A stretch of DNA of 64,000 bases from Corticium candelabrum (lineage: Eukaryota; Porifera; Homoscleromorpha; Homosclerophorida; Plakinidae). Location: positions 5,372,827 through 5,436,826 of the forward strand of contig NC_085095.1 of the NCBI RefSeq assembly GCF_963422355.1, read 5' to 3'. The position numbers and the translations under genes are program-made. Numbering within the stretch: the first letter of the stretch is position 1; each line of letters begins with the position of its first letter. Below the pieces are notes generated by a model. That model did no database searches, was not told where the DNA came from, and was given only the letters and a program-made list of their open reading frames with translations. Positions 41,901-52,740 of this stretch are shown one piece after another.

Positions 41901-42590
41901 TAGACCTCATCTTTCGAGGTATGCGTCGCACACTTGGCGATCGTCAGGGCAAGGCAAGACTGCGTATCACAGCAGAAGTCTTAGCACGTTTAACTGCAGC
42001 CATACAAGCCGACACCGTTTTGCTACCTCCTGACACGGCAATGTTAACGGTGGCCTTCACGTCGGCCTTCTTCGGATTTCTGCGGGTTTCCGAATTTACT
42101 ACGGCCCAGTCAAGCTTCGCAGACTCTCACACAGTCTTTTTTGGGCGAGACATCTCTTTGACGTCTACAAGTCTGAGACTGTACATCAAAAGCAGCAAGA
42201 CCAACCCTTTTCGGAATGGTAATAGAGTGGTCATCGGTAACTGTCCAGCGCCCATTTCAGCTGTCAAGACCATGCGAAAGTATACGCGGTGTCTACCGTT
42301 AAGCCCCAACCAGCCTGCATTCCATGGTGTACCAGTCAGCCGATTTTTTGATTGGACGTGGCCTCACAGACTAGTCGTCTGTTGGGCATTCCCGGTTGCC
42401 TGTACGGTACTCACAGCTTTCGCATTGGCGCCGCTACTTCTGCAGCGGCCGCTGGAATCCGGCCCTGCCTAGCTCATCAAAAAATCGGGTCGATGGCGTA
42501 GCGACTGCTTCACGGCCTACATTCGGGACCATCAGGACATATTTCAAAACACTGCAGAGTCGCTGGCGAGCTCAATAACGCGGCCACCAT
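38970..42590 (+). pseudogene. DIRS-like retrotransposon (RT, RNase H, tyrosine recombinase), degraded
   Basis: A tyrosine-recombinase retroelement. A Gag-like piece near 39762-39960 has SLRWDTVDANLWQLYFTG and CSVCQSTGHSAVNC. RT pieces follow: GMRSGICRRY, CLNHYLSAPFGRSVNDGIDQ near 40385-40455, and a YFIVAPSWRKALIARDS segment near 40750. RNase H reads DFHLYTDASESQGCGAILRQ at about 41220-41280, with ITWQELFAVVAAAKTWANR. The recombinase (41640-42585) has FFGFLRVSEFT (first catalytic Arg), IKSSKTNPF, THSFRIGAAT (His-x-x-Arg) and CFTAYIR (tyrosine nucleophile near 42510). No integrase of the DDE type. At least six frame changes and stops. Terminal repeats were not identified, so limits are approximate. 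Confidence 0.85.
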
Positions 42591-43009
42591 CATCGGCCGC
42601 TCTCAAAACGGTCAGGGGAAATTTGGTGGAAGCATGACGTTAGAAGCGGCCGCTATGTCGAAGTTGGCCGCTGCTCCAAGCAGTATTGTTTGCTCAGTTG
42701 GGGCATGCGCACCAGTAACCCTGTGATGTTTCCCTCTTTTTCCAATGGCAACTCCACACTCACGTGTTCGGTTTCGTTACGCGGATATGCATGCTCATTC
42801 AAGTCATACGGAGTACAGAGTTAATAGATACGATATCTGTTGCCCACAGGCCGGAGTCAGTCGGTTACAGAGTCAGCTTGTTCACATCAAACGGACCGTC
42901 CGGATTGTTCTCAGTCTGACTGGTTTAAAATTACACTGGCCACTGCGCATGCATGACACCGAGATGCACCAAGCCAAGTCGTGCTTGCTTGGTCGCTCGC
43001 ATTAGCATA

Positions 43010-43350
43010 AACGTCGCGTAGTTGTCTCAAATATGTAAATATATTGCCTTCTAACTGCTTTAGTAGTTACGTACCTTTGCAACCGTGTCCTGATAGATTG
43101 ATTCAAAGCAAAAGAGTACGAGAAAACACCAAAAAAGCGAACAATTCATTGTCTTCGTCCCGATTGTGATTTCTTTGTTCTTGCAATCCGGGTTTCAACA
43201 ATGTTGTCATGCTATTGTTGTACGATCACCTTACAATCGTAACAGATGACGTCAATCACGTGCAGTTTATAGTAGCCGTAGAAATGCGCCCTGAACGGTA
43301 CCGGTCACCCTCGGAATTTCTGTATGCGCGAGTAATTCTTTCAATACAGT
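43010..43350 (+). repeat. dispersed repeat R3, copy 2
   Basis: Partner of 27180-27500, with an extra segment (AGTAGCCGTAGAAATGCGCC) not present in the first copy. Confidence 0.7.
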
Positions 43351-43449
43351 GCACTGTACTGTACTTACAACAACATCCATCTCTAGATCAAAATTTAACT
43401 ACGAAATTAGAAGCTGACCGAGGTTTCCAGGGTGCGCGGAACCCCCTCT

Positions 43450-43780
43450 TCTTGGCCGCGTGAGGTATCTGACCGTTATGCAAGTTTACAGTCAAGTATA
43501 GTAAGATACCCAGTACAAACTTTCTTCGTGCACGGTTATTACATACTATAGATATCGCATTTACAGCATCTAACTACGACAGCATACAGTTGGTAGATGA
43601 TGACACGCCACTAGTGTGAGAAAAGATAGTTGGATGGGTTCTTGGGCCCTTGCTCCAAACATCATAAAAGAAGGCAAGCTCTAAAGCATCGCGGCGAGTA
43701 AATGTTTATTGTGGTCACAAATTCTCATAAACCAGAATGACACTTTGATGTACGAAGCTACTCATGTCCTCGTCACTGAC
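43450..43780. other. no gene seen
   Basis: No supportable frame or repeat between the R3 and R2 copies. Confidence 0.4.
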
Positions 43781-43784
43781 GGTT

Positions 43785-44680
43785 AGAGTAGATTCATTTT
43801 TGACATCATTACAAAAAAACCAATCTAATGTACATGCAGCAGCTATATTCCGATCTACCTTTTTACAATTTGGTTTGTGGGATCAAGTGGGGGTTATCAA
43901 CGGGATATCATTGACCGAGATAGAAACGAAATTAAACTGCACGTTCCGGACGTCGGAAGGTACGCACAGAGCGTTTCGTTTATTACGGGCAACGTTGGAA
44001 GAGGGAAAAGATATTTTTGTCAATATCCAGGTCTTTAAACATCCTCCGTCGTTTGCCCGTCGAAGAGCTGCCACATTCGATTCACGTGTTCCCCGCAACG
44101 CCGGCAACGTCTTCAAAGCGACGACCTTCAGCGGAACTGTCGAAATGGCGAGAGTCGGCACAATTCGTGACTTCGTTAAATATGGGAACTAATTGCTCTG
44201 GTGAGTGTTGCACGTGACTTCTACGTTACGGATACAGGGGATTCGCGTCGAAATTGTAGATGCCAGGTTCGATCAGGCCCGGATCCAGATGGGGGTTTAG
44301 GGGGTTGCAACCTCCTCTTTTCCAATAGGCGTGGATCAATAATTTCATATAATTTCATCAGAAAAGAGAAAATTAGTACTGCTATAAATATCTGCTACCA
44401 GGTCAACTCCCTCTTTCAAAAATTTCTGTATTCGGCCCTGGGTTCGATACACCTGTTCCCCACAAACGGGGCTGTCGAAATGGCTTTAAACGGAATCAAT
44501 AATCCAATAAACTGGATTTTTGAAACTGGACACATGTGGATGTCAAGTTCGATACACCTGTTCCTCGCAACGGCAGCAACAGCTTCGCAGTAACGCAGCG
44601 TCCAAGTCGAAATGGCTTCAACAATCACAAATCCAATCAAGGAAATTTTTGGAAACGGGACACTCCTTGTCTTCAACGGC
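43785..44680 (-). repeat. dispersed repeat family R2, inverted copy with nested MITE
   Basis: Reverse-oriented equivalent of 28740-29430. For example GACAGTTCCGCTGAAGGTCG lies on the minus strand near 44130, and GAAGCCATTTCGACTTGGAC near 44610. Frames on both strands (such as 43764-44192) are not conserved across the copies. The 167-bp MITE at 44274-44440 interrupts it. Confidence 0.75.
44274..44440 (+). mobile_element. hAT-type MITE, family M1 copy 2, with perfect 8-bp target duplication
   Basis: 167 bp starting CAGGCCCGGATCCAG and ending CGGCCCTG, flanked by GGTTCGAT at 44266-44273 and again at 44441-44448. The TIR type and 8-bp duplication identify a hAT element. It carries no gene and must be mobilised in trans. 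It interrupts an R2 repeat. Confidence 0.93.
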
Positions 44681-44930
44681 AGTCCCGGATACAGCAATTT
44701 TTTCTGGACTCTATATACATGTGGTAAATAACCAGTACTGTACCGTGGTCGGTGTTCACGAGCGTAAAAACTAGGCTTTTCTGAATGAACGGTGGAAGTC
44801 GCCATTTTAAAATGTCATCAAGTCCCGTACTTTATTCCAGCTCCCGGATAAGGACGATGCCGTCGCGAACAATGTTAATTAATTAATTAGTGGCGTAGGT
44901 TGTGCTTTCGCACTCTTAAAAACTTACCAA

Positions 44931-45202
44931 ACTAGAATTTTAAAAACTTTTTCTCTGAAAAAAGAAGTAGAGGTAGGGATGGTATAAAAATAATAGAAAC
45001 AAGATTTAGATAATATGAACCAAAGCCAGACATCATTAGTGAATCCTTCCAACCACATTCCCTACATTTTACTTTTAGTGGGTTGGAAGGATTCACTAAT
45101 GATGTCTAGCTTTGGTTCATATTATCTAAATCTTGTTTCTATTACTTTTTATACAAGCCCTACGTCTATTCCTTTCAGAGAAAAAGTTTTTAAAATTCTA
45201 GT
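44931..45202. repeat. long near-perfect palindrome (foldback element)
   Basis: Two arms of about 120 bp, starting ACTAGAATTTTAAAAACTTT and ending in the complement, around a loop of some 25 bp (ACATTCCCTACATTTTACTT region). Arms differ by only a few bases, mostly in the outer third. No coding capacity; a target duplication is not evident. Confidence 0.93.
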
Positions 45203-45950
45203 ATATATAATGCTGTATTATCGTAGCGATATAACAGTCATCTATATATTTACAGATAGCAAATAGCACTCTAATTAAAAATAAATTGTATAATTTTATA
45301 ACTTTTCCTGTAATTTCATGCATTACTGTTGAGTATGTAGGCGTGTCTATATGACGTCACATTCTGAAATTATACTTGCGAATCAAATCACCGCACTCAG
45401 TGACTGACGCTCCAAGTGTCAAGCGGTTCGCCAACAAGCCGGCTACCAGAACCGACTTGCAACAGCCGCATCTACAGCCTAGAAAAATCGCATCGACCCA
45501 CCGCGGGACCACGCCGTGAGAGGCACAACCCTCTCTAGTACAGCGTGACAAATGCTTGGAGCTTGACATCTCTTCATCTTACTATCCTACTGACAGCATG
45601 AGATCAGCTCGTTTCGATGGCAGCTAGAGGTGAGCAAGAAAACGTGGCGTTTTCTGCATGCTTTTGTACAATAGTACGCATACTGTAGGGGCATCGGAAC
45701 CGATCGGTTTGGTCCGTCAATATTCAGAAAGTCACCTTTCGCCAGCTGCATAGTGGCACAAACTTCCGGTTCAAGGTATAGGTGGTTAAATAAATTTGAG
45801 AATAAATTATTTATCACTTTTTATTCATTTTTTGTCCCTTTCTTGACAAGAAAGACATGAAAAATTAAACACAATAAAAGACAATAAATACAAGCAATCT
45901 TGCCTCGATGCATGTACAGACAATGTAAACCCACGTGATAGTCGATTTCA
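45203..45950. other. no gene recognised
   Basis: Minus-strand frames of 70-76 codons (45357-45569, 45587-45817) have no family resemblance. The right end leads into the hAT transposase. Confidence 0.4.
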
Positions 45951-46429
45951 AGTTGGAATGGGCGAAGCAGTCTACAGTGCCACAGTTGAAGAATACTATC
46001 AACTTCAGTACTATGAATGCCTTGATCTGGCAATTTCTGGCATTAGGGATCGCTCTAGGCAGCCGGGATATGCCACATACGGTAACCTCGAAAGTCTTCA
46101 TACCACTGTTGCCAACAAGTGCGATTATGGTGCTTATTTTCAGCAAGTAACCTCATTTTATAAGGATGATATCAACCCTGTACAACTTGATGCACAGTTG
46201 CAGAATCTTAGCACGTGGTTTTCAACAGATAAGCCACATCGGGTGTCATTGCAAGATTGCCTCCAGTGCAGTACCTGAGAAGCCTTTCGGATGCCCAAAG
46301 ATCATTCTTTAGTGAAGTGTGCTCCCTAGCTCGCCTTATTCTAGTAATGCCTTCAACCAATGCCACCATAGACTCGAGCCAGTCTCTCCCCGTCTTCGTC
46401 ATTCTCCGGATTGTCAATCCTCGCCCCGG

Positions 46430-46985
46430 AGAGATAGCCTCGCCCCAGACGCAGTGTGGATTGCAGCCCCGGATGCGACGCCATCACCACTACGTCTGGT
46501 ATGGTACCGCCTTACTGGGCGGGAGTAAGGATGTAAATCAAATTCCACAGCGCGTGTCATACCAATGTTATTAGTTAGGAACTGAGCTTTCGATTGGACT
46601 TTGACGTTGTTCTAGCCTTTGTACTTGTCGATATTGCGATTTTAGGCCTCTGTCAAGCGTTAGTAAGGGATTGCAGCTACGTTAGAGAGCGTAGCGGGGA
46701 AATGGCAGATCAGAAATGGCACTTGCAGTGCACCATACGCCTCTGAACGCGTACACAGGTTCTCAGTTGAAGCTGCAATGCGTCTTATGCTTCTACTGCA
46801 ATGCTTCTACTACTACGCCGACAAAGTACATTTGTAACTGACACTAGGACATGATTAACGTTGACCGCAAGGGACGGTACCATACCAGACGTAGCGGTGA
46901 TGGCGGCGCATCCGGGGCTGCAATCCACACTGCGTCTGGGGCGAGGCTACCGGAGAGACTGGTTTCAGACCGCCTTCTTTCGGTG
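46430..46985. repeat. subterminal inverted repeat inside the 9-bp-duplication element
   Basis: 46430-46515 and 46875-46960 are inverted matches (GGGGCTGCAATCCACACTGC and complement). The inner one continues into GAGAGACTGGTTTCAGACCG, which also occurs in reverse near the right terminus (49510-49535). Confidence 0.8.
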
Positions 46986-47402
46986 CAATAAACTTTGAAA
47001 AGGTCATACCTTCTAACAGACAGGGTTACATAAACGGATCCGTTTAGTGGTCGCTGCTTGTATCATAATATCGTGATCTGTTAGTAAGTGGTATCCAATT
47101 CTTCTACAGTATAAATACGTATGCCGTGCCTGTTGCTAGGCCATACAGTGTCTAGTCTACTGCAAAACAACAGGTTCTCAAGGAAACGGAGCGTCAAAAC
47201 ATTCCGCTCTTTACTAGGTAGCTAACGACCTCGCATGCTAGTTGTTAGTTCAGTCGAGCAGCCTAGAGTTAGAGACGTCTAGATTATTTCTATAAACTTC
47301 TTACATGTACAGGCTGTCAGAGCTACGAAACGCACCTGCTCTTTCACGATTTCTCAACGACTGAGGCATCCGGCTCGAGACCTCCGGGAAACAAAATAGG
47401 TA

Positions 47403-49428
47403 ATAGACCTTTTCACAGGGCGTGGCACTAACGACGTCATCGCCTACCGCGCGCTGATCTGGTTCGCTTTTGATGCATTGGCGTTTGTTAACCGCGTGAG
47501 TCTAGAGCCAAAGCAACAATTTTTCTTTTTGAACTTTAACCGGTGCGTATAGCGATGCATCGAATCAGGTGAGGCCTCATTAGGACTCGGCTCTTGTGTG
47601 TTTGCAGTGATGAACAACCTGTTTCTGATCCCTTTCGTGACTCTACCGCGTCATTTTGAGTGATGATGTAACATTGAGACTTGACAGACGTCAAATGCGG
47701 GTACAAATGTGCGTACGTAAGATAAGATGCGTGTTCTGTGTGGTACGCACTTACCAAATGGTTTGGTTTGTACCTCCTGAATACTTCCTAGAACGTGCGG
47801 CGTTTAGTGAATGAAAGGACCTTAGGTAGCAAGTAGATAAAAGTTCTGTTAATTAATACAATTAATTAATGTTGTAATAATATAATTGAGTATTACTATT
47901 AAAAATGGTGTACACAATGAAAATGAAATTGAACAGCAAGTGGTAGTGTATCTTGGAGCATTACACACAAGAGTACAGAATGATAACAAGAGCCAATATA
48001 TATATTGACCTTTACAAACTAAAATTGATATCAATGACACTAATTACTACTAATTTACCGTACAAAATTAAATCTAGGAAGCTGGTTGACATGAAATATG
48101 GTATGAAGTTGTAATTGCAATGCACACTGACTCGTGGCAACATTCTCTATACAAGAGGTGGATGCAAATTTGTTAGATATGAACAAACAGTAAATACCTT
48201 ATATAAAAATCCATGCTTGGACTAAGTGTTATTTATACATTGCAAAATGCTATGGTTCGTTATCCGTCTGATCACCCCTCTATGTCGATAAGAGAAGCCA
48301 CTTGTCGGCATTTAATTAATGACTTGCTCCTCAGTAAACAGACCTCCTTTAGAAAAGGAGGTAGCACAAGAGATGCCCAACGTCCATGAGAATGTCAGCA
48401 ATAACAAACCCTTTGTTTGCCATGACTTGATCTCCAGGCACAAATTTATTGAGAAACCAGACTGCTTGGTAAGTCCCTGTCTGTTATGGCACCAGTAAAT
48501 AGTCCTGACACAAACATAACATGACCACATGGCGATATTGCAACCAATGCTTTCACAGTGTGGTAGTGTTTGTATCAGGAGAAGGAAGCTGATTGCAAAC
48601 CCCTATCTGAATGACGTTCTGTAAATAGTTCTGTTGCATCAATGATGCAGGTCTTTTTCAGGAAAATCTCTCTAAATGACTGTGGTAGACTTCGATGTAG
48701 AGTATCCCTTGGCAACGACCAGTCAACGTCAATCAAATGGCAATAAAGTTTATCCATGTGACAAAAATTTCCATGTGAAACTTCAAATATTTCCCCTTTG
48801 CAGATACATTGGTACATCCAGGAACACAGCAAATAACCATGATGGCACGGCAACTACACACTCCAAAAGGTAAAACACAGTACAGCAACACTGAGTTACT
48901 GGTTCATTTATATGACAGCCACGTACAGCTGAGGACATTATATCAAAATGAAATATTAATCAAGCATTCTCTTCTTACCTCTCAGTACCACCAGACTTGT
49001 CTAAAGACTTCCTCTTCACGTCAGTCATTCCCTAAACGCCGCACTTTCTAGGAAGTATTCAGGAGGTACAAACCAAACCATTTGGTAAGTGCGTACCACA
49101 CAGAACACGCATCATAGATTACGTACGCACGTTTGTACTCGCATTTGACGTCTGTCAAGTCACAAAATGACGCGGTAGAGTCACGAAAGAGATCAGAAAC
49201 AGGTTGTTCATCACTGCAAAACACGCAAAACACACAAGAGCCGAGTCCTAATGAGGCCTCACCTGATTCGATGCATCGCTATACGCACCGGTTAAAGTTC
49301 AAAAAGAAAAATTGTTGCTTTGGCTCTAGACTCACGCGGTTAACAAACGCCAATGCGTCAAAAGCGAACCAGATCAGCGCGCGGTAGGCGATGACGTCGT
49401 TAGTGCCACGCCCTGTGAAAAGGTCTAT
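47403..49428 (-). mobile_element. IS4EU/ISL2EU-like DNA transposon with 400-bp inverted repeats
   Basis: 2026 bp, flanked by TA on both sides (47401-47402, 49429-49430). The inverted arms are about 47403-47810 and 49020-49428, starting ATAGACCTTTTCACAGGGCG. The centre encodes a DDE_Tnp_4-type transposase on the minus strand. It is nested in the 46369-49587 element, which is nested in a hAT transposase. Confidence 0.85.
48312..48853 (-). pseudogene. DDE_Tnp_4-type transposase, broken
   Basis: Minus-strand pieces: CCVPGCTN (a THAP-like start) near 48835, PQSFREIFLKKTCIIDATEL with the first catalytic Asp near 48650, then after a frame change HVMFVSGLFTGAI in the 48500s, LTKQSGF near 48460, a degenerate region where the second Asp is expected, and GLFTEEQVIN at the end near 48315. 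This is the transposase family of IS4EU/ISL2EU and Harbinger-related elements. Frame changes near 48580 and 48440 and the short length show that it is inactive. Confidence 0.75.
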
Positions 49429-49799
49429 TAGCTACAACTACCTAGATAATCTACATGTCATTATGTGACCATGAAACCGTATCTACATGACGTAAAATTC
49501 CTGAGGGCGGTCTGAAACCAGTCTCTTCGGGGCGAGGATTGACAATCCGGGGAATGACGAAGGCGGGGAGAGGCTGGCTCGAGTCTAATGCCACTAGTGA
49601 GCGTAGCTTTTCTGCTATGAGACGGCTCAAGACATACTTAAGGAGCACCATGAAGCAGCCTAGGCTAAATCATGTTATGCTGTTGCATATACACAAAGAG
49701 AGACTTGATCGTCTAGACTTAGATATCATTGGCAACGAGTTTTTGAGTTACAGCGAACACCGCCTCCGCATCTATGGTAATTTTAAGACTGAGTAAGAG

Positions 49800-50560
49800 G
49801 TTATGCATGTGAAAGTAAGTTATACATGTGACAATTTTGCTTTTAGTTGATACTGGAATTAGTGTTTCATAAGTATGGCCACGCCTATCTAGCGCGCGTT
49901 AGGACGGACCAATGTGATTTGCTTAATTCCGACGCCCTTGTACTGTACACCTACGTTTGGAATGGTGGGAAGGGGCGGGGCGTTAATACAAAGTAGCAAG
50001 GCTGCCACACTGTGTGTCTCCTGTGTAATCGCGGTGCATACTGATCGAGTGTTTTGTTGCAGTGGCTTTGGCTTTGATTTGGAGTTTGCACGTGGTTTCG
50101 GTGGGTTGTTGTTATGTTGGTCTGATTTACTACATTGCGCATTCTGTACATGTTGGTAAAGTTGCCTGTGTGCGTGCATTCTGTGCTGTCTGTGAGCCTG
50201 TGTGGTGTAGACGTGTTTGATATAGATGGCACGCGACCCGGAAATGAGGTCACATTTCAATGTTTTCTTAAGAAATTTATGTTTTAGTTTAAAATGATTG
50301 ATATTAATTTATGACGTAATTATACTTTGTATTCAGTTGTATTAGGTTCTTACACTCATTAGTTTATATACTTTAGTTAAGAAATTATAGAAACTTTTCT
50401 ATAACTTTTTTTATTTATTGATAATAATAATAATTATATTATACGTAAATTTGTATTATTAATTAATTAATTAATTAATTATTTTTATTTATTTATTGTT
50501 TATTATATTCTTGTTTTTCAGTAGCAGTCAGACTGAGAGATGCAGCACGTCCATTTTTTA
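49800..50560. other. no gene seen; AT-rich right half
   Basis: Short frames only. 50400-50520 consists mostly of A and T with TTAATTAATTAA repeats. Confidence 0.45.
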
Positions 50561-50689
50561 GACAGACCTAGCTGCTACGCTATCGTCATAGTCCTACTGG
50601 ATAGCAACTCTAGGTAGAGCGGGTCACGTCAGCATCCGTCGTAACGTTGCTGCTGTAGAACTTGAAAACTGATCGCATCTATAGCTATT

Positions 50690-51230
50690 CTCGGTCCAGC
50701 GCTCGCCATCTCGTTTCTACAACTCCGTTTGAGACGCAAGTCATCTCTGTCGATAGGCTCATTATATGACTTCCTTTCACCAAAATTTTGGTTTTGTCTT
50801 GTCAACCTCTACTCTCACAGACAACGAAGAAGACGGATGACTCACGGGACAAACTCTCGGTCACCTGATCTCGAGTGATTTTCTCTCTGCAGAAGCAGAT
50901 CTGAGGTGTTCTTTTTGGATAGTGTTATAGTCCTCACAGCTGGCTAATCCACGTACGGAGTGATGTTAGTGCTCATCTTACCGTTGCTACGGCAGAACGT
51001 AAAATCTGAGATACAAATACTCAATACTCAGACATCCGGGATCATATCTCAGTCGTTTTCATCGCGTTCCTACAAGACGAATTGAGACGTTAGTCATGTC
51101 TATTGAAAGGTTTGCTTTGGATGTTTATGCCACTGAATAGCCGGATTTTCTCTTCAGTTTTTCTGCTGCAGGGCGGTGAGAGGTGATCGACGTATGGCAC
51201 CTAATCTCTCAGTCACAGTATGAGTACACT
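50690..51230 (+). repeat. left arm of a large inverted repeat
   Basis: Inverted match to 57095-57250 plus 52240-52588, the two halves of the right arm. Shared blocks include CCATCTCGTTTCTA, TCTGTCGATAGGCTCATTA, AAGAAGACGGATGACTCACG and CTCAGACATCCGGGATCATA. Within the arm, a unit of about 340 bp (cue: CATCTCGTTTCTACAA / CATCGCGTTCCTACAA and GTTGAGAC-like cores) seems repeated, so the arm is modular. Confidence 0.82.
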
Positions 51231-52239
51231 CCTTGGTTCTACAGCTTTCAGGTAAGTGGGTTTACCTTCATTGGGCATTATACATACGGTCACAGTCGAC
51301 TAAGGCTGATTGAAAGTGTTTTGTAGTGAATTTGTAGAACTTTAATTAGCAGCTATAGATTCTAATAATTTAGACTGTGTAGGCAAACGTTAGTGGTTCT
51401 GTATAGACTATGTTTTTAAATGATAATTATGATAACCTTTTATTTAGTACATCTGGTTTATGTTTTTGAATAATAATAATTAAGATAACCCTTATTTAGT
51501 ACATCTGGTTTAGTGCTAATTAGCAGATTTTGTGAGTGATAGATTGATCATCGATTCATGGAGTTATACATTGAATCCATAATGGTACAAATTGAATATC
51601 ACAAGATGCCTTTCAGTATGCCAGGACTCTGCATGCTTGTAAACTGTGTACGTACTACGATGTTGTTGATTGTAAGATTTTAGCTACATCAGTTATTATC
51701 AACAACATACACTGCTTGGTTCTATACAGAAGCTAGGTTAGTTGGATATCTTCACTGAACTAATTATCCTTCTCTCTCACACACACAACTTCCTGTCTCA
51801 TGAGATTCAGAACTGTGTCATGAGAAATATTGCTTTCCCTTAATTTGGCAACATGTTCCCATTTTCATACGTTCTCAGTATAACTCTTCTAGGGACAAAT
51901 CTAAAAAGCAGTTTGTGTGAAATTCTGCGTCATAAAATTATCAATCATCCCATCCAAAATAAAGAATCATTATATCTGCCAGTCAAGAATGTAGAAACAG
52001 GTAAGAATACTCTTTGGTTAGCTGCCAACAAAATGTGAAAATTTAGAGTCATCATGTTGCAAGATATATATCATGTTTCAAGTGCTAAAATAGTAAGTCA
52101 GACAGACACTTTCGTGACAATATAGCTCTAGAACAACAGTAGACTAGAAATCACACAATACAACCTACTCAGGAACCCGTACGTCTTTCTCAAAATCGCG
52201 TGACCAAGATTAATTAATTAATTATGTTCCGTAGGCCAT
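51231..52239. other. spacer between the arms; no gene seen
   Basis: About 1 kb of AT-rich DNA. The longest frame (51853-52038, 61 codons) has no recognisable family. Confidence 0.45.
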
Positions 52240-52588
52240 CACCTTTCTCACTGCCCTGCAACAGTAAAAACTGAAGAGACAAAACCGGCTATTCAGTGGC
52301 CTAGACATTCAACAGACATGACTAACTTCTCAATTAGTCTTGTAGAAACGCAACTGACCGAGATATGATCCCGGATGTCTGAGTATTTGTCTCTCAAATT
52401 TCGTTCTGCCATAGCAACAGTACGATGAGCTCTAACATCACCCCGTATAGGTACAAAGCCAGCGGTGATGACTTTAGCATTAGCCGCCTTAGATCTGCGT
52501 GTGAAGAGCTAGAGAAAATCAGGTGACCAAGATCGACTAGGTCCCGTGAGTCATCCGTCTTCTTCGTTGTCTGCGAGAGTAGAGGTTG
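52240..52588 (-). repeat. right arm of the large inverted repeat, inner part
   Basis: Complement of about 50815-51230. It ends at GTTGA (52584-52588), where the Gypsy element was inserted. Confidence 0.82.
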
Positions 52589-52691
52589 ATGTAACGTGGT
52601 GCGTCCGTATTCTAGGCGTACACGTTAAGAAGTCTCTATTACAATCAACACACTACGTTTATATAGTACGTTAATTGGGTTGCCCCATACA
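52589..52691 (-). repeat. 3' LTR of the 52.6-kb Gypsy element
   Basis: 103 bp; near-identical to 56989-57094. Confidence 0.95.
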
Positions 52692-52740
52692 TCCCTTCTT
52701 CTTTATGGAAAAAAAACATTCTACCATGCATGCTAAGTGT

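Larger units (their letters stand above)
46369..49587. mobile_element. DNA transposon with 9-bp target duplication inserted in a hAT transposase
   Basis: 3219 bp with inverted termini TAGACTCGAGCCAG(T/C)CTCTC extending about 60 bp (CCGGATTGTCAATCCTCGCC in both). The flanks ATGCCACCA (46360-46368) and ATGCCACTA (49588-49596) are a 9-bp duplication with one mismatch, which fits Mutator-like elements. Removing it rejoins the hAT protein in frame. No transposase of its own is visible; an IS4EU-like transposon occupies its centre. Classification as MULE rests on the duplication length alone. Confidence 0.82.
45958..49796 (+). pseudogene. hAT transposase, 3' half, split by a 3.2-kb insertion
   Basis: The left part (45958-46365) reads YYECLDLAISGIRDR, QPGYATYGNLESL, and LSTWFSTDKPHRVSLQDC, then after a one-base shift near 46265 LRSLSDAQRSFFSEV and LILVMPSTNA. 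The right part (49588-49796) continues with ATSERSFSAMRRLKTYLR and ends HRLRIYGNF before TAA. Together they give the hAT C-terminal dimerisation domain. The break falls exactly between NA and TSERSFS and is explained by an element with a 9-bp target duplication. The N-terminal half, including BED finger and first catalytic residues, is not present upstream. Confidence 0.85.

Noticed and set aside
43764..44192. 142-codon open frame as a host gene
   Set aside because: Also R2 repeat DNA, in the opposite orientation to the other copies; the reading is not conserved.
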